From contig JAJRXK010000086.1 of NCBI GenBank assembly GCA_024276305.1, forward strand, positions 1 through 32,556: 32,556 nucleotides of DNA. Direction: 5' to 3'. The notes under the pieces are model-generated. The model searched no databases, was not told the DNA's origin, and saw nothing but the letters and a program-made list of their open reading frames with translations. Below are positions 1 to 8,610 of this stretch, one piece after another. Position numbers and translations under genes: made by a program. Every line of letters starts with the position of its first letter. Position 1 is the stretch's first letter. This DNA comes from Candidatus Krumholzibacteriota bacterium. Lineage in GTDB: Bacteria > Krumholzibacteriota > Krumholzibacteriia > JAJRXK01.

Positions 1-2262
1 ACCGGCGGACGAGCGGTCAATGTCTTCGCCAAGAACGGAGCCGGAGAGTTTTCGGCCGTCGGCGTCGACAACGCCTTCTGGTTCGGCACCGATGGCGATT
101 TCAACGACGGCAATCACATCGGCGCCTTCAGCGACGTGGGCCCTGATCGGCAGCACGAGAACTATACCTGGAAGATCGATTCCACTGCGGAGCCCGAAGT
201 GCAGATCACCTTCACTCACCCCAGCGGGCTCGAGAAGACCATCTCCCTCGGCACCAACGAGCCCTACCTGAAAGCGGTCTATCGCACCCATGGTCCGACC
301 CAATGGATCCAGACCGGGATGAGCCCGGGCCTGGTGGACCTCATCTGGAATGCGCAAATGGACCGTATCTGGGCCGCCGATCAGGCGTATATGGGGCGTC
401 GCAATCCGAACACCGGAGCGACCGTCGCCTACGTGCTCGGACAGGGAGGCGCTGCCCACCAGAAAGAGATCTCCGCCACTCTCATGAAAGGCGACGAGAT
501 CTACGGAACCGAGACCTTCGAATTCTATCTCTTCGCCGGATCCACTCCCACTCCGGCCGCGGGTGAGGTCGCGGAATTGCGCAGCCTGGCCAATGGCCTC
601 GTGGACCGGTGGGGCCCCCGCGGCGAGACCGCTACCCTCTTTCCGGGGACAAATCGAATTCGGCTGGTCTTCGACCAGAGGGTGGTGACCGCGGGCGTCG
701 ATCCCACCGGAATCGGAGTCGCGGCGGACAGTAGCGGTGGGGGAGCAATCACCCTGAGCCCCCTCACTACGGTCATCGAATCCGGCAGCTCTGCGATTCT
801 GACTTTCCAACTGACCACGGCCGACGCCGCCGCCATCGATGCCCTGGGGCCCTCACCTTTCTTGACCGTCGAGGCCAAACTCGGTACCGACCTCCAAGGC
901 GTGTCCTGCATGGCCCGCACCTTGGCACTGACGGTCGGCGAAGCGACTGCGGTCACCGTCGACGGGCGCCTCGAGGACAGCGAGTGGCGTGGCCCCTGTG
1001 ATTCGAGCTGGATCGATCCGGTCGGGGACTCCGCCTGGACCAGCGCGAACGAACTCGACGCGGTCTTTGTCCGATGGGACTCGAACTTCCTGTACTTGGC
1101 CATCGACGGGGTAGTCAACGGCAATTCCTGGATCCTCTACCTCGACACCGACCCCGATGGTCCGAACGGACAGGCCGACCTCACCGCCATCGACACTTGG
1201 GAGCGGGGAGCGACCTTCACCGCTCCCGGCTTCCGCCCCGATTTCCAATACGGTTGTTTTCAGCATCAAGGCGCTTCCGACAGCGACAGCTTCTTTCGCA
1301 TCGACTCCGCGACCACCACCACCGATCTCAGCGCTTCGATCGTGAGTGCCTTCGATTCGCAGCACCTCTGGGGAAACAGCGGAGGCAGTGAGCTCGCGAT
1401 TCCCTGGGAGGTCCTCTTCGGCCTTGCCCCCGGGCAGGTTCCCCCCGGGGCGGAGATCGCCTTCGCGGTGAGTCTGGCCTGGGACCCGGAACCCAACGGT
1501 GAACTGGGTGGCGACGTCATCCCCGGAAACGCGGCCACCGGCCTTCCCATCATCAGCCAGAGCGCGCGGGTAGTCATCGACGCCGATGGCGATGGAGTCC
1601 CCGACGCCCCGGACGTGATCGGCCCCCAGCTGGTGGGGGCGACTCTGGGAGTGGTGGTCAAGAAGCTGCCCACCAGCCTGCCCTTGGTCGTGAGCTTCGA
1701 CGAAGCGCTCGAGCCCACTTCCGCGACCTCCCTCACCAATTACACCCTCTATGAAACCGGAAATCCGTCGCAGACCCTGGCGGTGCGCGGAGCGCAGCTG
1801 GTCGGAGATTCGACGCAGGTCTTGCTGACGGTGGAGGAGCCCACGGTCACTCAGACCTATACCCTGAGCGTGGCGAACGCGACCGACACCTCTTGCTCCG
1901 CGAACCGTGTGGCTCTGCAAACGACCCAAGTCAGCTTGCCGCGCCTGACGACCACTCCGCCCGGGACCGCTCTGCGGAGCGCCGTCCTCAGACCCAATGT
2001 CCCCAACCCTTTCAATCCCAGCACACGCATCCGTTTCGCGCTCCCGACCGGGGGAGCCCAACGGGTCGATCTGGAGATCTTCGATCTTCGAGGCCGACGT
2101 GTGCGCACCCTCGCTCGCGGAGAATCTTTCCCTGCGGGTGAACATTCCCGGACCTGGCGCGGCATCGACGATCGAGGCCGTTCCGTGGCATCGGGTGACT
2201 ATGTCGTGCGACTCGTCGCCGACGGCATCACTCGGACTCGAAAGTTGAGCCTCACGAAGTAG
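1..2262 (+). CDS. Secreted multidomain protein with FlgD-like sorting domain (5' partial)
   Basis: The frame is open to the first base of the window, so the N-terminus is missing; a GTG at 136 is internal. 753 residues are visible. The first ~300 are beta-rich and not recognised. About 314-525 resemble a CBM9/DOMON-like sandwich (VTVDGRLEDSEW, then VRWDSNFLYLAIDG and LYLDTDPDGPNG). A calcium-loop-like DADGDGVPDAPD follows, then an SbsA-type Ig-like domain (~540-645). The last ~90 residues form the FlgD-like C-terminal sorting domain (NPFNPSTRIRFALP, FDLRGRRVRTL, ASGDYVVRLVADG), which marks outer-membrane export in FCB-type bacteria. By family knowledge the protein should be extracellular or surface-attached. 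A carbohydrate-related role is inferred from the domain type and from the CBM20-like modules of the next two genes. A catalytic domain, if any, lies outside the window. The stop is TAG and is followed closely by a hairpin. Confidence 0.85.
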   Translation, partial: TGGRAVNVFAKNGAGEFSAVGVDNAFWFGTDGDFNDGNHIGAFSDVGPDRQHENYTWKIDSTAEPEVQITFTHPSGLEKTISLGTNEPYLKAVYRTHGPTQWIQTGMSPGLVDLIWNAQMDRIWAADQAYMGRRNPNTGATVAYVLGQGGAAHQKEISATLMKGDEIYGTETFEFYLFAGSTPTPAAGEVAELRSLANGLVDRWGPRGETATLFPGTNRIRLVFDQRVVTAGVDPTGIGVAADSSGGGAITLSPLTTVIESGSSAILTFQLTTADAAAIDALGPSPFLTVEAKLGTDLQGVSCMARTLALTVGEATAVTVDGRLEDSEWRGPCDSSWIDPVGDSAWTSANELDAVFVRWDSNFLYLAIDGVVNGNSWILYLDTDPDGPNGQADLTAIDTWERGATFTAPGFRPDFQYGCFQHQGASDSDSFFRIDSATTTTDLSASIVSAFDSQHLWGNSGGSELAIPWEVLFGLAPGQVPPGAEIAFAVSLAWDPEPNGELGGDVIPGNAATGLPIISQSARVVIDADGDGVPDAPDVIGPQLVGATLGVVVKKLPTSLPLVVSFDEALEPTSATSLTNYTLYETGNPSQTLAVRGAQLVGDSTQVLLTVEEPTVTQTYTLSVANATDTSCSANRVALQTTQVSLPRLTTTPPGTALRSAVLRPNVPNPFNPSTRIRFALPTGGAQRVDLEIFDLRGRRVRTLARGESFPAGEHSRTWRGIDDRGRSVASGDYVVRLVADGITRTRKLSLTK

Positions 2263-2266
2263 GCGA

Positions 2267-2291
2267 ATTCCGAAGCCTACTGCTTCGGAAT
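2267..2291 (+). terminator. Intercistronic hairpin
   Basis: A perfect 10-bp inverted repeat, ATTCCGAAGC / GCTTCGGAAT, has a 5-base loop. It lies between the TAG of the first gene and the ribosome binding site of the second. There is no T-tract, so it may attenuate or protect mRNA ends rather than stop transcription fully. Confidence 0.55.
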
Positions 2292-2315
2292 CTGCATACA
2301 GGAAGGATGTACCTC

Positions 2316-4802
2316 ATGCGCACGACGTTCCCGCGCCTGGCCACATTCGTCATGGCGGCGCTCTGCACCGTCCTGATGGCAAACGTGGCCGTGGCCCAGG
2401 TTCCTCAGACCATCACCGTCGATGGCACCAATGACTTCGATCCGGCCAATCTGATCGAGGACGATTCCCTCGACACGCAGATTCAGAATTGGTGCACGGC
2501 CGACCCGCAGGACGATGCCCCCATGGACATCGGCAAGGTGTACATCACCAATGACACGAACAACCTCTACATCGGTTTCGACTACTTTCGCGATTGCTTC
2601 TCTTCTCCTCAGGTCAATCTGGGCATCGCCTTCAGCTATGGTGCGGCTGCCGATGGCTCGACGACCGATCCCTTTGCGCGCAAGATCGCGTGGAATACCA
2701 TCGCTCATAAACCGGACAACGTCGTCTACGCGGTGATCGACGGTTTCAACTTCGAGGCCTTCTACGAGTGGCAGGGCACCGCCTGGGCCAATATCGGTTC
2801 GAGCATCAATCCCTCGTATGGTGGTGGCAGCAACGGCCTCGGCATGGCCAATGACCTCGGATTCGAGGAGATTGCGCTTCCGTTGAATGCATTCATCGCC
2901 AACGGATTCCCCGGTCTCGCGGCCGGAGACACCCTTCGGGTCGAGATCTGGATGACCCAGGACGGCACCACCAAGCCGCCTCTCGACGCCGCGGCCAGCG
3001 ACTCCGCTCAGACCTCCACCCCCACCGGAACGATCTTCGATACCGGAACTGCGGTGGAAATGACGAGCTACTTGATCTACGTGGTCCAGAATGCGACCGA
3101 TGTCGATCCTCCGCTCATCACCGATGTGCGAAAGAATCCCTTCGCGAACGCCGAAGTCATCGTGACCTTCAACGAGCCCGTCGACGCCGTGTCCGCAAGC
3201 AACGCCGCAAACTACGCGCTTGCCGGCACCGCCGCCAACGTCTCGGCTGCAAGCCTGGATCTCCTCGCCACGAATGTCGTGCACCTCGCTCTCGACACTC
3301 CCCTCGCGGCCAGCACCACGGTCTTCACTCTGACCGTCAGCAATGTGCAGGACCTCGCCGGAAATGCGATCGCGGCCGGCACTGGAGACTTCGAGTTCGC
3401 GGTCAAGGAGGTCGTCTTCCGAGGCAAGTTCCTGAATTACCTCCAGAACAACGGCACCGGAACCGACGCATTCACCGTCGAAGGGAGCAAGGAGCCCCTC
3501 GATTTCAATCTGGTCTCCGATGGCTTCGCCGACATGACCCAAGTCGACGCCGTCAACGAGATCTGGGAGAACGCAGTGCTGTTCAGCTGGGGCGTGGGGG
3601 CTCCCACCGCGCCGGTGAAAGCCACCAGCTTGGTGGTGGAATGGAAATTCAACCACAACCTTCTCAACTGGGAGTCGGTCGGCAACCGCATCATGACCCT
3701 GGCCACGACCGACTCGGCGTCACGGATCGAAGAGCATTTCTGGAATGATCTCGATCCCTCTCAGTTCACCACTCACGACATCGATGTGGTATTCACGGTG
3801 GACATGAGCGCCCAGAGCCCGATCTCCGGAGACACCATCGAGATCGCCGGCGATCAGTCACCCCTGAGTTTCGCCGCCCCCTACCTTGCCCTCGTCGACG
3901 ACGGCACCGGACAAGATGCGGTGGCCGGGGACCAGATCTTCAGCGGCGTGGTGACCTTCCCCACCGGAAGCCTCAAGAACGTCCAGTACAAGTACGTCTT
4001 CAACGGCGCCTTCGAGTGCTTCGGAGCCAACAACCGAGACGTCTTCCTCAACGATGCGGTCTTCGACACGGTCGGAGGCACGCTCGGTCCCATCGTCATG
4101 CCCCTGCAGACCTTCGATCGCTGTGGAGTGATCGCCGGGGCACTGGAAGTGGTGTTCAGCGTGGACCTGCGCAACTCCATCTACTCCGGATCCTTCACCG
4201 CCCCCGTGGTGGGGCTCGCCGGAGACGTGGCTCCGTTGGTCTTCGATCCGATCAGCTCCGCTCTTCCCATGGCGGATGACGGCACCGGATTCGATGCCAC
4301 CGCTGGGGACCTGATCTATACCGTGTCCGTGACCTTCGCGGACAGCAGCAATGCCAACCTGCAATACAAGTACGTGGTGAACGGAGCCTTCGAGGGGCAG
4401 ACCATGCCCAATCGATCGGTGTTCCTGGACGACACCTTCGACGCAGTCGGGAATCCGCAGATTCTGCCCCTCGATGACGTCCACGTCACCGTACCCACGG
4501 GAGTCGACGGCCCCCCGATGCCCGGACGGACGCTGGCTCTCGAGTCCTATCCCAATCCTTTCAATCCTCAGACCACATTGCGATTCGAGGTGCCCAGCGT
4601 TGGCCGGGTCCGGGTGGAGATCTTTGACTCCCGCGGCCGACATCTTCGCACTCTCGTCGACGGGATTCTGCAGGCCGGCCCGCAGACCCGTATCTGGGAT
4701 GGCCGGACTGATGACGGCCTCGCGGTCGGCAGCGGTGTCTACTTCGCTCGGGTCCTCGCGCCAGGCGCGGCGGCTTCGGTGAAGCTTGTGCTCGTGAAGT
4801 AA
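2316..4802 (+). CDS. Secreted protein with three CBM20-like modules and sorting domain
   Basis: The start is taken at the ATG at 2316. GGAAGG at 2301-2306 is 9 bases upstream of it but abuts the alternative ATG at 2307. The 828-residue product has a signal peptide (MRTTFPRLATFVMAALCTVL...AVAQ), then a CBM9/DOMON-like domain (~28-265; NDTNNLYIGFDYF), an SbsA-type Ig-like domain (~268-365), and three tandem modules (~366-480, 490-600, 611-720). Each module ends in the pattern of starch-binding CBM20/48 folds: WKFNHNLLNWESVGNRIMTL, QYKYVFNGAFECFGANNRDV, QYKYVVNGAFEGQTMPNRSV. The last ~90 residues are a FlgD-like sorting domain (YPNPFNPQTTLRFEVP). No hydrolase motif is visible. I infer a surface or extracellular alpha-glucan-binding protein, probably co-transcribed with the gene upstream. 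The family assignment of the modules rests on pattern recognition only. Confidence 0.88.
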   Translation: MRTTFPRLATFVMAALCTVLMANVAVAQVPQTITVDGTNDFDPANLIEDDSLDTQIQNWCTADPQDDAPMDIGKVYITNDTNNLYIGFDYFRDCFSSPQVNLGIAFSYGAAADGSTTDPFARKIAWNTIAHKPDNVVYAVIDGFNFEAFYEWQGTAWANIGSSINPSYGGGSNGLGMANDLGFEEIALPLNAFIANGFPGLAAGDTLRVEIWMTQDGTTKPPLDAAASDSAQTSTPTGTIFDTGTAVEMTSYLIYVVQNATDVDPPLITDVRKNPFANAEVIVTFNEPVDAVSASNAANYALAGTAANVSAASLDLLATNVVHLALDTPLAASTTVFTLTVSNVQDLAGNAIAAGTGDFEFAVKEVVFRGKFLNYLQNNGTGTDAFTVEGSKEPLDFNLVSDGFADMTQVDAVNEIWENAVLFSWGVGAPTAPVKATSLVVEWKFNHNLLNWESVGNRIMTLATTDSASRIEEHFWNDLDPSQFTTHDIDVVFTVDMSAQSPISGDTIEIAGDQSPLSFAAPYLALVDDGTGQDAVAGDQIFSGVVTFPTGSLKNVQYKYVFNGAFECFGANNRDVFLNDAVFDTVGGTLGPIVMPLQTFDRCGVIAGALEVVFSVDLRNSIYSGSFTAPVVGLAGDVAPLVFDPISSALPMADDGTGFDATAGDLIYTVSVTFADSSNANLQYKYVVNGAFEGQTMPNRSVFLDDTFDAVGNPQILPLDDVHVTVPTGVDGPPMPGRTLALESYPNPFNPQTTLRFEVPSVGRVRVEIFDSRGRHLRTLVDGILQAGPQTRIWDGRTDDGLAVGSGVYFARVLAPGAAASVKLVLVK

Positions 4803-4823
4803 TCGGCTGGGAAGGGGCATTGC

Positions 4824-4860
4824 GGGCGGTCCTGGGCTCTTGGCAGAGGGCCCGCCGCCC
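4824..4860 (+). terminator. Terminator-like hairpin
   Basis: GGGCGG (4824-4829) pairs with CCGCCC (4855-4860). Inside, GGG/CCC (4834-4836 with 4851-4853) and CTCT/AGAG (4837-4840 with 4845-4848) close a TGGC loop. It sits 22 bases after the stop of the second secreted protein and before the promoter of the third, so it probably ends the upstream transcript. There is no U-tract directly after it. Confidence 0.5.
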
Positions 4861-4876
4861 CTCCGCTCCGGCCGTT

Positions 4877-4906
4877 TTGACAATCAGGACCCGTAGGGAA
4901 TACACT
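4877..4906 (+). promoter_or_regulatory. Sigma-70-type promoter
   Basis: TTGACA (4877-4882), an 18-base spacer, and TACACT (4901-4906). The -35 box is a perfect consensus. Transcription should begin near 4913, giving a leader of about 38 bases before the GTG at 4951. The -10 box overlaps the TTG at 4906, which argues against that longer start. Confidence 0.7.
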
Positions 4907-4950
4907 TGGGAGGTTGTTTTCGCCTTTCAAGTCGATCCAGGAGGACCTCC

Positions 4951-6096
4951 GTGAAAAGACTGCTCTTGCTGACGCTCCTGGCTAGCGTCACGCTCTTCTC
5001 CGCCAGCGCCCAGGCGACCATCGACTGGGCTGGAAACGCATTCCCGAACAACGGGCATGTCACCACTCCCACCGGCGACCAGTTCGTCGTGGCCGAAGTC
5101 TTCAAGGCCGGCGTCACCGACACCACCGGCCAAGGTGCTGGAATCAGCGCCGTCATCCAGTACCAGACCGACTTGATGGGTACGCCCGCCACCGTCGCAA
5201 TGAACTACAACGTGGACAAGGGCAACAACGACGAATACCTGGGCAACATTCCCCAGGCCGCACTCTCGGGTGCCTCTTACGTCGATGTTACCGTCCTGTT
5301 CACCGATGCGACCGATGGCTCGGTCTTCGAGATCACCGGAGACCAAGTCGGCAATCCGCCATTGCTGCGCTACACCATCAGCAACGTGCTTCCGAACGAC
5401 GTGGCCGTCACCTTTACTCTGTGCATGAGTGGAATCGCCACCAACGGTGCACCCTGCGTCATCGGAAGTGCTCCGGAGATCGGCAGCTGGGGCACCGGCG
5501 TGACCATGACCAACGTGAGCGGCGACCTCTGGGATGTCACGGTAGTGTTTCTGGCCGGGTCCAATCCTTCCTTCGAGTACAAGTACAAGAAGGATGGCTG
5601 TGCGACCTGGGAAGGAACCGCCAATCGTGCGGTGGTCCTGCCCACGGATGGCACTACTTCTCTCACTCTGGCCACCGATAGCTGGGAGTTCAATCCCATC
5701 GGCTGCGGCCTCGGTTCCGCTCTGAATGCGGACGTGCAGATCTGCTTCAAGATCTGTATGGCAGGAGTCGTGACCACCGGCGACGTTTGCGTCATCGGGA
5801 GCATTCCCGAACTCACCACCTGGTCGGCCGGCGTTCCGCTGGTGAACACCAGTGGCGAGATCTGGGAAGGTTGCATCACCATTCCTGCGGGGACTCCCAT
5901 CCCGCTCAACGTGGAATACAAGTACAAGAAGGATGGCTGCGCGACCTGGGAGAGCGTCGGCAACCGCATCGTGACCGTCGACAACAGCTCTCCGGCCACT
6001 CAGACCCTGTCCGACACCTGGGACAATGGGCCGGGCGTGTGTCTGCCGGTCGCGGTCGAGCAGGAGAACTTCGGGACGGTGAAGGCTCGGTACTAG
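4951..6096 (+). CDS. Secreted protein with two CBM20-like modules
   Basis: The start is GTG 4951. It has AGGAGG at 4939-4944 (6-base gap), lies downstream of a good promoter, and immediately gives a signal peptide (KRLLLLTLLASVTLFSASAQA). The 381-residue protein has an unassigned ~120-residue N-domain and two modules (~149-250 and ~259-372). These match the CBM20 pattern: CVIGSAPEIGSWGTGV ... EYKYKKDGCATWEGTANR, and CVIGSIPELTTWSAGV ... EYKYKKDGCATWESVGNR. Both modules carry matched cysteines (CMSG...C, then KKDGC), suggesting disulfides in an exported protein. There is no catalytic domain and no FlgD-like sorting domain. The chain ends in the short tail EQENFGTVKARY. By family knowledge such modules bind starch or glycogen; an extracellular glucan-binding role is inferred. 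A terminator-like hairpin follows. Confidence 0.88.
   Translation: MKRLLLLTLLASVTLFSASAQATIDWAGNAFPNNGHVTTPTGDQFVVAEVFKAGVTDTTGQGAGISAVIQYQTDLMGTPATVAMNYNVDKGNNDEYLGNIPQAALSGASYVDVTVLFTDATDGSVFEITGDQVGNPPLLRYTISNVLPNDVAVTFTLCMSGIATNGAPCVIGSAPEIGSWGTGVTMTNVSGDLWDVTVVFLAGSNPSFEYKYKKDGCATWEGTANRAVVLPTDGTTSLTLATDSWEFNPIGCGLGSALNADVQICFKICMAGVVTTGDVCVIGSIPELTTWSAGVPLVNTSGEIWEGCITIPAGTPIPLNVEYKYKKDGCATWESVGNRIVTVDNSSPATQTLSDTWDNGPGVCLPVAVEQENFGTVKARY
5578..5951 (+). repeat. Direct repeat from tandem CBM20-like modules
   Basis: The 35 bases at 5578-5612 recur at 5917-5951 with one mismatch (T5601/C5940), a period of 339 bases or 113 codons. They encode the YKYKKDGCATW segment of both modules. The near identity, including third codon positions, points to a fairly recent duplication or gene conversion within the gene. 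Confidence 0.85.
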
Positions 6097-6123
6097 AGCC
6101 CTCGCCCTCCAAACAGGGTGATG

Positions 6124-6157
6124 GAAAAGGGCGTGCCTCCACGGGCTCGCCCTTTTC
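6124..6157 (+). terminator. Terminator hairpin after the CBM20-like gene
   Basis: GAAAAGGGCG (6124-6133) pairs perfectly with CGCCCTTTTC (6148-6157). Three further pairs form inside the loop (GCC 6135-6137 with GGC 6144-6146). It lies 27 bases after the stop codon. The TTTT is part of the stem, as in many A-rich/T-rich bidirectional terminators. Confidence 0.65.
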
Positions 6158-6253
6158 ACGCCCTCCCCAACCGAAGTCCACCCTCTCCTTCGCAAGTCGG
6201 ACTGGGAGTGCTAGCCTGAGGCGGCATCCAATTCCTGCGTCCTCCGAGGCCGA

Positions 6254-8218
6254 ATGAACCACTTCGACGACCAAACTCCTTTCAGCGGTGAGTCCCTGGA
6301 CTTCCAGGAGATGAGTCGCGACGAGCTCCAGTCCAAGCTCTTCGAGCTCCTCACTCTCGTCGAAACCAGTCGCGAATTGCTCCGCGCCCGGGACGCGGAC
6401 GATGTGGCGCGCCGGGTTCTGCTCTCCTCGATCGGAGTTCTCGGCGCCGGATCTGCCTGTGTCCTTCTCCGCGATCCCGAGACCCAGACCCTCCAGGTCG
6501 TCTACGAGCTCGGCCTCGAGCGGCGGCCAGACCTGCACATTCCCATTCCCGAATCCATCGTCGCCGCCTTCACCCGGGAGAGTTCACGCCGACCCTTTCG
6601 TTCGAGAGATCCTCGCAACAGCGGGGCTGCGGCGGCATTCCTCCACGATCTCGGCCCCCAACTCGAAGAGCTCGATCCCGATCTGATCTGTCCCCTGAGT
6701 GGAGGATCTGGGTTGCTGGGCTCTCTCATCCTGGGCCGGCGCCTCTTGGCCGAGGGATATACCTCGAGCGATCTGGATCTCTTCTCCAGCCTGGCCGAGC
6801 TCTACGTCCTGGCCCTCGAGCGCGCCCCCGGATCTCCGCACACCGCGCCGGTCGGCGGCGCCCCCAGTCCTCGTCACGAACGACGCTCCGGAGACAACGA
6901 GTCCCTCACCAGCCTCCGTCGCGAGTATCCGGCGCTGCGAGAGATCCTCGGAGAGAGCGAGGCGATGCAGCGATTTTTCGAAGACCTCGTCGATTTCGCG
7001 GACAGTCGCGCGACCCTACTCATCCAGGGGGAGAGCGGTACTGGCAAGGAACTCGTGGCCAAGGCCATCCACGAGGTGAGCCGGCGACGCAACGGTCCCC
7101 TCGAGATCGTGGATTGCTCCTCGATTCCCAAGGAACTCATCGAGAGCGAGCTCTTCGGACACGTTCGGGGTGCATTCACCGGAGCCGTTCGCGACCGCCG
7201 CGGCGCCTTCGACCTCGCGCACAAGGGGACCATTCTCCTCGACGAAATCGGCGACATGACCCTCGGCTCGCAGACGCGGCTCTTACGAGTTCTCCAAGAA
7301 GGCAAGATCCGTCCGGTGGGAGGCGAGAAGAACCACTCCGTCGACGTTCGAGTGATCGCGGCCACCAATGTCGATCTCCGCGAAGCGGTACGCCAAGGGC
7401 GCTTCCGCAAGGATCTCTTCTACCGCATTCAGGTCTTCCCGCTTCGCCTCCCCCCTCTTCGGGAGCGGCGGGGAGATGTCGAAGTACTTCTGCGGGCCTT
7501 TCTGGATCGCTTCTCGGCGGACGACGGCCGGCCTGCGCCGTCGATCGAACAGGCGGTCGTGGACCGGCTGAACGTCCACTCCTTTCCTGGCAATGTCCGC
7601 GAACTGCAGAATATCGCGGAGGCCCTGGCCATCCGGAGCCGAGGGGCCGGCCAGGTCACCCTCGATCATCTCGAGGACATCTTTCGCAGCATGCAGGTCG
7701 ATTCATCGGCCGACCTCGAAGCACCGTCCGAAGTCCGCTTCTCTCCTCACCCCTTGGTTCCCATTGCCGAGGAAACGCGGCCCTTGGCGGCGGGCCCGGG
7801 GCCCGACTCCACTCCTCTCTCCATTGGAGCCTTCGTACTCTCGGCGTGGGTCGATGCGGCATTCAATCTGCTCGAGGCCAGCCGCCGAGCCCATGCCCGC
7901 CGGCTCGAGGGCGACCGCGTTCCCATTGCCGACCGAGCCCAGATGAGCCACTACCTCGATGGAGAGCTATTGCGCCTCTTCCTGGACCATGGCGACGCGG
8001 ACCGGGCTCTAGCGCCGATCGTGGGAGGCCATCCTCTGCGGCATCGGGCCCGTCGACGCTTGGGTCGACTGATCGCCAAACTCGCCGACGCCGACCCGCA
8101 GGCACCTCTGGCCCACCACTTCCCCCGAATGCCCGAGGAGTATGTGGCGGTTCTGGAACCCCTGCTCCGCCGCGACCGCGACTGGCTCCAGGCCCAGGCC
8201 GAGGCCATCACTCACTGA
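6254..8218 (+). CDS. Sigma-54-dependent transcriptional activator with GAF sensor
   Basis: 654 residues. An N-terminal GAF-like sensor (~35-190) replaces the receiver domain of NtrC-type proteins. The AAA+ domain (~228-460) is intact: Walker A GESGTGKE (259-266), the sigma-54-contacting GAFTGA loop (306-311), Walker B LLDE (D330, E331), and FYRIQVFPLRLPPLRERRGD. It should hydrolyse ATP to open RNA polymerase-sigma-54 promoters in response to a ligand or signal sensed by the GAF domain. The C-terminus is unusual: no clear Fis-type helix-turn-helix is visible. A degenerate candidate lies around 574-605 (LFLDHGDADRALAPIVGG ... LGRLIAKL) within an unusually long ~190-residue tail. The ATG at 6254 has GAGG at 6246-6249. 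The gene is monocistronic between hairpins at 6124 and 8239. A near-consensus sigma-54 promoter lies 400 bases downstream on the other strand. Confidence 0.93.
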   Translation: MNHFDDQTPFSGESLDFQEMSRDELQSKLFELLTLVETSRELLRARDADDVARRVLLSSIGVLGAGSACVLLRDPETQTLQVVYELGLERRPDLHIPIPESIVAAFTRESSRRPFRSRDPRNSGAAAAFLHDLGPQLEELDPDLICPLSGGSGLLGSLILGRRLLAEGYTSSDLDLFSSLAELYVLALERAPGSPHTAPVGGAPSPRHERRSGDNESLTSLRREYPALREILGESEAMQRFFEDLVDFADSRATLLIQGESGTGKELVAKAIHEVSRRRNGPLEIVDCSSIPKELIESELFGHVRGAFTGAVRDRRGAFDLAHKGTILLDEIGDMTLGSQTRLLRVLQEGKIRPVGGEKNHSVDVRVIAATNVDLREAVRQGRFRKDLFYRIQVFPLRLPPLRERRGDVEVLLRAFLDRFSADDGRPAPSIEQAVVDRLNVHSFPGNVRELQNIAEALAIRSRGAGQVTLDHLEDIFRSMQVDSSADLEAPSEVRFSPHPLVPIAEETRPLAAGPGPDSTPLSIGAFVLSAWVDAAFNLLEASRRAHARRLEGDRVPIADRAQMSHYLDGELLRLFLDHGDADRALAPIVGGHPLRHRARRRLGRLIAKLADADPQAPLAHHFPRMPEEYVAVLEPLLRRDRDWLQAQAEAITH

Positions 8219-8238
8219 ATCCCATGCGGACACAGAAA

Positions 8239-8269
8239 CGGGGCGTCCCTCTCGCCAAAGGACGCCCCG
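8239..8269 (+). terminator. Terminator hairpin after sigma-54 activator gene
   Basis: CGGGGCGTCC (8239-8248) pairs perfectly with GGACGCCCCG (8260-8269) around an 11-base loop, 20 bases after the activator stop. It could also stop the leftward transcript expected from the - strand sigma-54 promoter. Confidence 0.65.
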
Positions 8270-8340
8270 CCGGTCCTGATCGCCGCGGCTCGCCGACCGC
8301 AGTGCTGAAGGGCCTCTCGCCCAGACCCCTCAACTGGCCA

Positions 8341-8583
8341 TCAGTGTGGGTTTCTCGACTCCGAGCGGAGTCGGTGAGGAGTTCGCCATCTCCCCGAAAC
8401 CCTCAGAATCTCCTGGGCTGCCTCAACGCCGGTCTTCCGAAATGGCGCAGACCGAATGTGGGTCCAGTGGGGTGGCCTCGACTCGGCGTCGCCTTGCCTT
8501 TTGACTCCCCAGGAGATCCGCCCGTCCGCTCCCGAGAGGGGGCGTTCGAGCTCTGCATCGGGTCCCAAATGATTACGACTCAT
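8341..8583 (-). CDS. Possible 80-residue ORF downstream of sigma-54 promoter
   Basis: ATG (8583) lies about 18 bases downstream of the start point expected from the sigma-54 promoter at 8611-8626 and opens a frame of 80 codons ending in TGA. The product is basic (MSRNHLGPDAELERPLSG at the N-terminus; KTGVEAAQEILRVSGRWRT near the end). I do not recognise it. There is no strong ribosome binding site, only GAGGGG about 17 bases upstream. It may equally be a chance frame inside a noncoding transcript. Confidence 0.25.
   Translation of the reverse strand: MSRNHLGPDAELERPLSGADGRISWGVKRQGDAESRPPHWTHIRSAPFRKTGVEAAQEILRVSGRWRTPHRLRSESRNPH
8356..8373. repeat. Palindrome CGACTCCG-AG-CGGAGTCG
   Basis: 8-bp perfect arms around AG. 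It falls near the end of the transcript expected from the leftward sigma-54 promoter and could be part of a terminator or an RNA hairpin. Confidence 0.5.
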
Positions 8584-8610
8584 GGTCGGAACCCGAACTG
8601 TCCCCTCTAA

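Noticed and set aside
6189-6217. TTCGCA-17-TAGCCT promoter before the sigma-54 activator gene
   Set aside because: Only 4/6 and 3/6 matches to consensus; it cannot be told from chance in this base composition.
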